A DNA stretch of 13,907 nucleotides from Deltaproteobacteria bacterium (GTDB lineage Bacteria > Desulfobacterota > Desulfarculia > Adiutricales > Adiutricaceae), in NCBI GenBank assembly GCA_031257955.1, contig JAIRNQ010000193.1, forward strand, positions 1 through 13,907, given 5' to 3'. Each line of letters starts with the position of its first letter. The stretch's first letter is position 1. Under the pieces are notes generated by a model. It saw nothing but the letters and a program-made list of their open reading frames with translations. It made no database searches and was not told the origin of the DNA. Made by a program: the position numbers and the translations under genes. Of the stretch, positions 8,406 to 13,907 are shown in pieces.

Positions 8406-8507
8406 TTCGAGTCCGGCCCTTTCGATTTCGGCCCCTTTCGAGTCCGGCCCTTTCGATTTCGGCCCCTTTCGAGTCCGGCCCTTTCGATTTCGGCCCCCTT
8501 TCGGTGG
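8383..8507. repeat. Alternating 16/15-bp tandem array
   Basis: GGCCCCTTTCGAGTCC (16 bp) starts at 8383, 8399, 8430 and 8461. GGCCCTTTCGATTTC (15 bp) starts at 8415, 8446 and 8477. A decayed unit runs from 8492 to 8507, directly before the ATG at 8508. From 8399 on the pattern is a 31-bp higher-order unit. The founder sequence is the tail of the 88-bp unit, so this array grew from the end of the larger one. It has no unique spacers and is not a CRISPR. Confidence 0.93.
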
Positions 8508-11500
8508 ATGAGACAGGCAAGAGACATTGGTGTCCCTATGGAAAAAACGACCCGAGAAAACGCCCAAACACCCCGGGAGCGGGAGTTGATCGAGGCCTTG
8601 TCAAAGGCTCGCTCGATCATCGCCAGACTGACCGAGGAGGCCCAGAGGCCAAAAGAAAAAATCGCCGTCATTGGGGCCAGCGGCCTGTTTCCCGCCGGGG
8701 GCACCGACGCCCGAGGTTGGGAAAGTTTTTTTGACTCTCTCATGGACGGCGTTCAAAGCGTTTTGGATATCCCAGAGGGGCGGGCCCGCCACTGGCAACG
8801 CTTAAACCATGGCTCGACTATCCCCTTGAAACGGGCGGCCTTGCTTACCAGGGACATGCACTCGGCCGATATCTCGCGCTTTGGGCTAACCCCGGCCGAG
8901 GGTCGCCTGATCGATCCCCATACCCATCTTTCCTTAGAGGTGGTCCTGGACGCCTTTGATAACGCCGCGGTGGATTTTTCCAAGTTGGCCGGCTCCGATA
9001 CCGGGGTGTTTTTTGGCCGCGGCGGCCTAGACTTCATACTGGAACGGGTCTACCCGGCTGGCCCCGAGGTCGACGACGATCCCTTCACCCTCACCGGAAA
9101 CCTTGAGTCCAGCCTGTCTGGGCGCGTTTCGCGCCACTTTGACTTACGGGGCCCCTCGGTCTTCGTCGACACGGCCTGCTCCACTTCCCTGGTGGCCGTA
9201 ATCCTGGCGGCCAGATCGCTGGCGGTGGGCGATTGTGACTTGGCCGTGGCCGGGGCGGCCAATCTCCTCATCGGCCCTAGGCCCTCGGTTTGGCTCTCGG
9301 CCATGGGGGCCTTGTCCCCTGACGGACGGACCAAGGCCTTCGCCGATCAGGCCGACGGCTTTGGCCGCGGGGAGGGGGCGGCCGCCGTGGTCCTCAAAAG
9401 GCTCTCCGAGGCCCAACGGGATGGGGACCGGATCCTGGCCGTGATTGAGGGAGCGGCCATCTCGGCCAACGGGGGCTTAAGCGCCTTTACGGTCACCTCG
9501 GCCAGCGCCCAAGAGGCGGTCATGCGAAAAGCCATAAACGAGGCCGCGATTGACCCTAGCCAAGTGGCTTACGTGGAGACCCACGGGACCGGGACGGCCG
9601 TGGGTGACCCCATCGAGGCCGAGGCCCTAATCTCAGTCTATGGTACAGTACCAAGGCCAAGCGAGCTGCTGATAGGCTCAGTCAAATCCAACATCGGTCA
9701 CCTGGAGGCCGCCGCCGGCGGGGCCTCGCTACTCAAAGTCATAGGCGCCTTGCGGCGCGGCCAAATCCCCCCTAGCCTACTGGCCGAGACCAAAAGCCGC
9801 CTGATTGACTGGTCCGCCGGTATCTCCCTGGTCCAGAGCCCCAGGCCCTGGCCCAATGGCTACGGCCGACGGGTCGCCGGTATTAGCTCCTTTGGCATCA
9901 CCGGGGCCCTAGCCCATCTCATCCTAAGCCAAGCTCCGGCCCAAGCCCCGGCCAAAGTCCCGGGCCTGGCCCAGTCAAAAAAAGGCCCAACTTACCCCAT
10001 CAGGGTCGTCTCCCTGGGCGGCGAAACCCCGCCTGGCCGCCCCGCTACCGGCTCGAGCCATACCGCCTCGAGCCTTACCAACTCGGACTATGCCGACCCA
10101 AGCCGTACCGACTCGAACTATGCCGACCCGAGCCTTGAGGAAGGCCAGGCCCACAACCTCTATCTCTCGGCCTTTAGCCCCCAGGCCCTTAAGGCCACCG
10201 CCGCGGGTTATGTCGATCGGCTCAAAGAGGCCCCCGACTTCGCCCTGATGGCCAGGACCTCGGCTTTAAGGCCCGACGGTCCCTACCGTTTGGCCCTTAC
10301 GGCCGACGACAGCCTTGAGGCCCTGGAGGCCCTCCGCGCCTTCCTGGCCGGATCCCCCGCGCCCTTTCTGACAGCTGGCCAGCCCAAGGACTGGACAGGC
10401 CCAATCTTTTCTTTCGGCTGCCCAGAGTTCCCTAGCCACAATGGGCCGGAAATAACCAATCTCCTGGTTTTCTTCCGGAGCCTGGGAGTGGCTTTCCCCT
10501 TCTATGGGGAGACATTCGCCCGCCTCTTGGCCCTCTGGCCCGAACTGGCCTCCGGGCCGCCAAAGGGCCCGCGGGACATCGCGGCCCTTCACCTTATCCA
10601 CCAGCTCAGCCTAAGCGCCTTACTTGGAACCTTTGGCCTAGAGCCTTCGGCCATCATGGGTTTTGGGCTTGGCGAGGCGGCCGCCTTGGCCGCCGCCGGG
10701 CTCTTTGGCTCCGAGACCGCCCTGAAGCTCCTCCATATACGAACCGCGAGCCCAAGCCGCCACGACCCAAGCCGCGGTGACCCAAGCCGCGACCCTCATA
10801 GCTTGGCCGCGACCAAGGATCTCTCGCCATTTCGCGACTACCTCTCCAAGCTTTCCTGGGGTAGGCTAAAAAAGCCTTACTTGCCGCCGGGTCACAATCT
10901 TTACCTAGACGGGAGCGTTGTCAGCTGGCCCGATTATTTTCTTGACTGGGCCCAAAAGCCCTTAACCGCGTCCTTAACCCCTTGGCCCAATGTACGGGCC
11001 CAGCCCGTCCGCAAGGTCCTGGAAATGGGCCCCCATGGCCAGTGGGTCCACATAGCCGAAACCGAGGCCGCGGAAAACGGTAACTCCCCAATGCGGGATG
11101 TCTTTCCAACCCAAGCGCCGGACCAAGCTTTTAAGACTTTTCTTTTCTCTCTGGCCAGACTCTGGACCTTGGGCTCTGGGCCCAAAGCCAACCCGGTCGG
11201 GACGGTCTGCCCGGAAGCGCTACCCAGGATCCATTTTGACCGCCGCGAGCTCGACTTCCCCTGGCCTTCCCGGGAACCCGAGCTTTCCCGAGAACTATCC
11301 CTTTCCCTAGAACCTGGGCCTTCCCCGGGACCGGGGCCGGGCGGCGGGTCTTTCCCGGCGCGCCCAAACGACCGGTTAATCACCCCAAGGCCCGAAGCGG
11401 CCAAAACCGCTGAGTCGCCCCAATCTAGCGGTCACGTTGACCAGGCGGAGGCCGCGGTCGCCTTGGGCGCCCTTCAATACCGGTCGTTCCTGGAAGTCTG

Positions 11501-11549
11501 CCGGGCCCAGATGGCCTCGCTAGTGCGGGACCGAGGGAAGAAAGAATAA
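8508..11549 (+). CDS. Polyketide synthase protein: docking helix, KS, degenerate AT, no ACP
   Basis: A 1013-residue protein. Residues about 14-45 form a charged helix of the type that precedes PKS KS domains and would dock on the C-terminal helix of the upstream PKS. KS (about 48-476) keeps C224 (DTACSTS), H359 (ETHGTGT) and H398 (NIGHLE). It has odd family positions: DPHTHLSLE for the usual DPQQRLLLE, and GITGALAH where GTNAH is expected. The AT-like part (about 631-850) reads GFGLGE at 718-723, so the nucleophile serine is Gly720. R745 sits where the malonyl-binding Arg belongs. The segment with the AFH histidine is absent, its place taken by a 15-bp repeat. EMGPH at about 839 marks the end of the AT fold. 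A Pro/Gly-rich repeat and a short helix end the protein, with no ACP, reductive domain or thioesterase. The start is uncertain: ATG 8508 is kept, but in-frame ATG 8538 is as plausible and neither has a good ribosome site. Confidence 0.92.
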   Translation: MRQARDIGVPMEKTTRENAQTPRERELIEALSKARSIIARLTEEAQRPKEKIAVIGASGLFPAGGTDARGWESFFDSLMDGVQSVLDIPEGRARHWQRLNHGSTIPLKRAALLTRDMHSADISRFGLTPAEGRLIDPHTHLSLEVVLDAFDNAAVDFSKLAGSDTGVFFGRGGLDFILERVYPAGPEVDDDPFTLTGNLESSLSGRVSRHFDLRGPSVFVDTACSTSLVAVILAARSLAVGDCDLAVAGAANLLIGPRPSVWLSAMGALSPDGRTKAFADQADGFGRGEGAAAVVLKRLSEAQRDGDRILAVIEGAAISANGGLSAFTVTSASAQEAVMRKAINEAAIDPSQVAYVETHGTGTAVGDPIEAEALISVYGTVPRPSELLIGSVKSNIGHLEAAAGGASLLKVIGALRRGQIPPSLLAETKSRLIDWSAGISLVQSPRPWPNGYGRRVAGISSFGITGALAHLILSQAPAQAPAKVPGLAQSKKGPTYPIRVVSLGGETPPGRPATGSSHTASSLTNSDYADPSRTDSNYADPSLEEGQAHNLYLSAFSPQALKATAAGYVDRLKEAPDFALMARTSALRPDGPYRLALTADDSLEALEALRAFLAGSPAPFLTAGQPKDWTGPIFSFGCPEFPSHNGPEITNLLVFFRSLGVAFPFYGETFARLLALWPELASGPPKGPRDIAALHLIHQLSLSALLGTFGLEPSAIMGFGLGEAAALAAAGLFGSETALKLLHIRTASPSRHDPSRGDPSRDPHSLAATKDLSPFRDYLSKLSWGRLKKPYLPPGHNLYLDGSVVSWPDYFLDWAQKPLTASLTPWPNVRAQPVRKVLEMGPHGQWVHIAETEAAENGNSPMRDVFPTQAPDQAFKTFLFSLARLWTLGSGPKANPVGTVCPEALPRIHFDRRELDFPWPSREPELSRELSLSLEPGPSPGPGPGGGSFPARPNDRLITPRPEAAKTAESPQSSGHVDQAEAAVALGALQYRSFLEVCRAQMASLVRDRGKKE
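10071..10130 (+). repeat. 30-bp tandem repeat in the KS-AT linker of the second PKS
   Basis: Two 30-bp units (10071-10100, 10101-10130) encode SLTNSDYADP and SRTDSNYADP. A half unit precedes them at about 10056 and a partial start follows. The period keeps the frame. Confidence 0.85.
10751..10795 (+). repeat. 15-bp tandem repeat at the AT deletion point
   Basis: Three 15-bp units beginning CCCAAGCCGC start at 10751, 10766 and 10781 and encode PSRHD, PSRGD and PSRDP. They follow directly after the helix with R745, where the missing ferredoxin-like subdomain of the AT would begin. Confidence 0.85.
11265..11336 (+). repeat. 18-bp tandem repeat in the C-terminal tail of the second PKS
   Basis: Four diverged 18-bp units start at 11265, 11283, 11301 and 11319 and encode PSREPE, LSRELS, LSLEPG and PSPGPG. 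They lie after the AT remnant, in a tail rich in Pro, Gly and Ser. Confidence 0.8.
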
Positions 11550-11611
11550 GCGGCAAAACATTTTGAAACGCATGGCTTATCATTCATTCCATTAAAGGAT
11601 TTTTTACTTAA

Positions 11612-13279
11612 ATGATACAAATTCGCTTTCTTTTCCACTTGATCCAGAAAGCCGGCTCTAGGCAGCGCGCCCTTATTTTGACTTCCTTGGGCGCGGGTCT
11701 GATTCAGGCGCTTTTACTGTACTCCATAAACGTCTCGGTCACGGAACTCGCCGAGACTAGGAGCATATCCCTGCGGACCTTTCTGATTTTCTCCCTATCG
11801 CTATTGGGGCTCTACCGATGTCTGACCATCGCCATGGGCATCAGCTCCACGGTCGGGCGAAACCTGGTCACCAACCTGGAACTGAAGGTCACCGAACGCC
11901 TTAGCGAGGTCTCATACCAAGGCTTTATGGAGCTTAGCCAGCCTAAGGTCTTCGAGTCCATCTCCGGAAGCAAGGACATCGTCAACGAGGCCTCCATACT
12001 TCTGCCCATATTCATAAGCGGGCTGACGATGTTAATCTGCTCGCTCCTTTTCGCGGCTTACGTCTCGATAATAGGCCTCATCGCCCTCCTTCTGGTCATG
12101 GGGGTGGCCGCGACCATATTTTTTTATAGCGACAAAAAATTCGTCTCCGCCCTCTTCCGGTACCGAAAAGACGTCGACAAGTTTCAGCTGTCCCTCAAAT
12201 CGGTGGTGAACGGTTTTACCGAGCTCAAGATGAACGAGGCCAGAAGGACGGATTTGTTCGATTCCGAGATTAACCACTTGAGGAACAAAGTCCTCCTGGG
12301 CCGGCTTAAGACGGATAAATACCGAGTCCAGAATACGGTCATGTACGGGCTGATGGTCTACTTCCCCATCGCCGCCCTTCTGTTCGTTCTGCCCCAAACC
12401 CAATTGGCCACTTTCGAGGAGTGCGTCAAAATCGCCGCCATTACCATGTTTAGCACCATACCCCTAATCGGTCTCTTGTCGTTTATGCCCATGTCGGCCA
12501 GGGCGGCCATGATCATCTGGGGACTGACTAGCTTCGAGAAAGAGCTGGCCGCTTTGCGGGACGAAAGCAGTGGGTCCCAGAAAAAGGCCGCACCCTTCTC
12601 CACCATCGCCATTAAAGGGGGTCGTTTTTCTTACCGGATTAACGGTGGGGCGCGAAATCTCGGCCGCAAAAATTCTCGCGATCCCGAAAGCGATCTCTCC
12701 AATGGTTTTGTCCTCACCATCGACGACTTCCACCTAAACCAAGGGGAGTTGGTCATCCTCAGGGGCGGCAACGGCAGCGGCAAAACCACTTTCACCCGCC
12801 TCCTCGCTGGCCTGATCGAGCTGGAACGGGGGCAACAGACCTTAGACGGGATTGACATAGACCAGATTGGCCGACAAAACTACCGGGCTTACTTCTCGGT
12901 CCTTTTTCCCGATTTTTATCTTTTCAATGGTCTTTACGGGCTTGAGTTCGATCTGGTTGAGGCGCGCGAGGAACTAAAACGAATGGAACTCGACCATGTC
13001 GTGGAAATAAACGACCAAGGCCTTTTCTCAAACCTTAAGCTCTCCAGCGGCCAACGAAAACGCCTAGGCCTAGTCTGCGCCATTCTGGAAAAACGGCCGG
13101 TGCTTCTGTTCGACGAGGTGGCCGCCGATTTTGATCCCCATTTCCGCGATATCTTTTACACCTCACTCCTACCGGCCCTCAAGGCCGAAGGCCGCGCCCT
13201 CTTGGTCGTCTCCCACGATGAGCGTTATAACTACGTGGCCGATAGGATTCTGACCTTGGAATATGGTAAGTTTATTTAA
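11612..13279 (+). CDS. SyrD/PvdE-like ABC exporter, fused membrane and ATPase domains
   Basis: A 555-residue half-size ABC exporter in the inner membrane, the usual length for the cyclic peptide or siderophore-precursor export family (SyrD, PvdE). Six hydrophobic segments lie at about 20-43, 54-77, 129-152, 153-172, 243-261 and 271-294. The ATPase half has Walker A GGNGSGKTT at 385-393, signature LSSGQRKRL from 477, Walker B VLLFDE at 497-502 with catalytic E502, and the switch histidine H535 in SHDERY. The FDEVAADFDP and LLPALKAEG surroundings fit this family best. ATG 11612 has AAAGGA at 11594-11599, a slightly long 12-base spacing. The gene starts 62 bp after the second PKS and is probably cotranscribed with it. 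Likely role: moving the finished product or a precursor to the periplasm. Substrate cannot be read from sequence, and the family is more often linked to NRPS products, so an NRPS outside the window is possible. Confidence 0.93.
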   Translation: MIQIRFLFHLIQKAGSRQRALILTSLGAGLIQALLLYSINVSVTELAETRSISLRTFLIFSLSLLGLYRCLTIAMGISSTVGRNLVTNLELKVTERLSEVSYQGFMELSQPKVFESISGSKDIVNEASILLPIFISGLTMLICSLLFAAYVSIIGLIALLLVMGVAATIFFYSDKKFVSALFRYRKDVDKFQLSLKSVVNGFTELKMNEARRTDLFDSEINHLRNKVLLGRLKTDKYRVQNTVMYGLMVYFPIAALLFVLPQTQLATFEECVKIAAITMFSTIPLIGLLSFMPMSARAAMIIWGLTSFEKELAALRDESSGSQKKAAPFSTIAIKGGRFSYRINGGARNLGRKNSRDPESDLSNGFVLTIDDFHLNQGELVILRGGNGSGKTTFTRLLAGLIELERGQQTLDGIDIDQIGRQNYRAYFSVLFPDFYLFNGLYGLEFDLVEAREELKRMELDHVVEINDQGLFSNLKLSSGQRKRLGLVCAILEKRPVLLFDEVAADFDPHFRDIFYTSLLPALKAEGRALLVVSHDERYNYVADRILTLEYGKFI

Positions 13280-13386
13280 CCCTTCTACGGCACAATAAGC
13301 GCCCGGGCTTGTAATGCCGCAGCCTTTCAGGCCCTCGGAGTCGCCCCGCCGGCCAGCGGCCCAGCGCCGACCGTCAACCAGACCCC

Positions 13387-13420
13387 GGCCCTCAGCCAGG
13401 CCAAAGCCTGGCTGAGGGCC
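13387..13420. repeat. Perfect 15-bp stem hairpin
   Basis: GGCCCTCAGCCAGGC at 13387-13401 and its exact reverse complement at 13406-13420 flank a CAAA loop. It lies 107 bp after the exporter stop. There is no T run on either side, so it is not a canonical intrinsic terminator; it could end or protect a transcript, or be a dispersed palindromic element. Confidence 0.85.
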
Positions 13421-13462
13421 AGCCAAATCGGTCCAGGGTCGCCGTATAGGCAATTTCACCGC

Positions 13463-13486
13463 TTCCGGCTACATTCATAGCCGGAA
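13463..13486. repeat. Perfect 9-bp stem hairpin
   Basis: TTCCGGCTA at 13463-13471 and TAGCCGGAA at 13478-13486 flank a six-base loop. On the complementary strand it is preceded, not followed, by T residues, so termination is not evident in either direction. Confidence 0.7.
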
Positions 13487-13504
13487 AATCCAAAGACGCG
13501 CTGG

Positions 13505-13524
13505 CGGGCCTTCTAGGCCCGTTT
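13505..13524 (+). terminator. Possible weak intrinsic terminator after the exporter
   Basis: CGGGCCT at 13505-13511 pairs with AGGCCCG at 13515-13521 around a TCT loop, followed by only three T residues. It lies about 225 bp after the exporter stop. The T tract is too short for a confident call. Confidence 0.25.
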
Positions 13525-13670
13525 ATGGGCCTCCTGGGAAAGGGATCGAAGTCGCCCCCAGAATACCCCAGCGTAAGGGCCCCGGGTCACCGGCCGGATC
13601 TTCGGATAATTTAAGGCCCCCGTTTGGGTTAAAATAAACCTGTGGTAGGCATTGGCCAATAAATCCTGCC

Positions 13671-13751
13671 CCTTTTACTTGGCTCCTTTTACTTGGTGCC
13701 TTTTACTGGCACCTTTTCCTTGGCTTCATTTCCTTGGCGCCATTTACTTGA
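13671..13751. repeat. Degenerate 13-15-bp tandem repeat before the thioesterase
   Basis: Six units of the form CCTTTTACTTGGC start at about 13671, 13685, 13699, 13712, 13727 and 13740, with later units more diverged. The array ends where the AAAGGA ribosome site of the next gene begins. It is non-coding in all useful frames and lies in the likely leader of the thioesterase message. Confidence 0.75.
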
Positions 13752-13766
13752 AAGGACTCACGAGTA

Positions 13767-13907
13767 ATGATTCTTTTCCTTCTGGCTCACGCTGGGGGCT
13801 TTACCCAGGCTTACAGAGTGGCCTTTAAAGAGCTCGCCGACAACCTTGAGTTAGTGGGCCTGGATCTGCCCGGTCACGGTAACCGGTTACGTGAGCCTCT
13901 CCTAGAT
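13767..13907 (+). CDS. Type II thioesterase, 3' end missing
   Basis: Forty-seven codons from ATG 13767 run open to the window edge. AAAGGA at 13751-13756 is a good ribosome site 10 bases upstream. The peptide shows the start of the alpha/beta-hydrolase fold of RifR/GrsT-like external thioesterases: a hydrophobic first strand MILFLL, then AHAGGFTQAYR (the family's PHAGG motif, oxyanion region), then LVGLDLPGHGNRLREPLL, matching the usual PGRGxRxxEP. Such enzymes hydrolyse aberrant or stalled acyl groups from ACP and PCP domains of PKS and NRPS lines. The catalytic GHSxG serine and the histidine would lie downstream, outside the window. It belongs with the cluster by strand and function. A TE acting in product release cannot be excluded, since neither PKS here carries one. 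Confidence 0.85.
   Translation, partial: MILFLLAHAGGFTQAYRVAFKELADNLELVGLDLPGHGNRLREPLLD

Larger units (their letters stand above)
13280..13766. other. 487-bp non-coding stretch with hairpins and short repeats
   Basis: I find no supported gene here. The first part (to about 13620) is GC-rich and has three inverted repeats. The second part is AT-richer, with TAAAAT at 13630-13635 as a possible -10 element lacking a convincing -35, a perfect ATTGGCCAAT palindrome at 13651-13660, and a degenerate short repeat up to the thioesterase ribosome binding site. The length and the hairpins suggest that the thioesterase may have its own promoter. Confidence 0.5.

Noticed and set aside
8383..8507. CRISPR array
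   Set aside because: Units are contiguous or alternate with a related 15-mer; there are no unique spacers and no cas genes.
8289..8743. Minus-strand open frames with KGPDSKGAE-type repeats
   Set aside because: They are reverse translations of the 16/15-bp array running into the antisense of the second PKS; no start signal or family resemblance.
8508..11549. Second PKS (KS only) plus the N-terminal AT-ACP of the first PKS as one split extension module in a closed iterative loop
   Set aside because: Attractive because the parts are complementary, but AT1 has Gln119 in place of the extender-type Arg and there is no docking helix before AT1, so a loading role fits better.
11550..11611. Promoter for the exporter from TTGAAA at 11563
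   Set aside because: No acceptable -10 hexamer at 16-18 bp; the gap is only 62 bp and cotranscription with the second PKS is simpler.
13169..13459. Minus-strand frame overlapping the exporter end
   Set aside because: It is antisense to the exporter C-terminus and crosses the perfect hairpin; no recognisable family or ribosome site.

Overview
The window is a slice of a type I polyketide (probably polyketide or hybrid peptide) biosynthetic gene cluster from a GC-rich bacterium, about 60% G+C by eye. All five protein genes are on the + strand. Arg AGG and Ile ATA codons are common despite the high G+C, and the tetranucleotide GGCC is strikingly frequent. I cannot assign a genus from this. A Gram-negative host such as a deltaproteobacterium or another secondary-metabolite-rich lineage is a guess, supported mainly by the SyrD/PvdE-like exporter.

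Layout: (1) 1-471, C-terminal part of an Sfp-type phosphopantetheinyl transferase, cut by the window edge. (2) 472-714, an AT-rich leader with nested inverted repeats. (3) 715-8121, a 2468-residue PKS with domain order AT-ACP-KS-AT-DH-KR-ACP. (4) 8122-8507, a two-tier tandem repeat array (three 88-bp units running into 16/15-bp units). (5) 8508-11549, a 1013-residue PKS protein with an N-terminal docking helix, an intact KS, a degenerate AT and no ACP. (6) 11612-13279, a complete SyrD/PvdE-like ABC exporter. (7) 13280-13766, a non-coding stretch with three hairpins and a degenerate short repeat. (8) 13767-13907, the first 47 codons of a type II thioesterase, cut by the window edge.

How they fit together: the transferase converts the carrier domains to holo form. 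The first PKS loads a starter through an AT that lacks the carboxylate-binding Arg, so a monocarboxylic acyl-CoA is likely. It then extends once with a malonyl-type unit, followed by ketoreduction and dehydration if KR and DH are active. The chain would pass by docking helices to the KS of the second PKS, which has no working AT and no carrier, so further proteins outside the window or acting in trans are needed. The exporter would secrete the product, and the type II thioesterase would clear mis-acylated carriers.

The most unusual theme is short tandem repeats almost everywhere. Inside genes the periods are multiples of three (54, 24, 51, 18, 54, 27/33, 30, 15 and 18 bp), and several lie inside catalytic or carrier domains. 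Between genes the periods (88, 31 and about 14 bp) are not.
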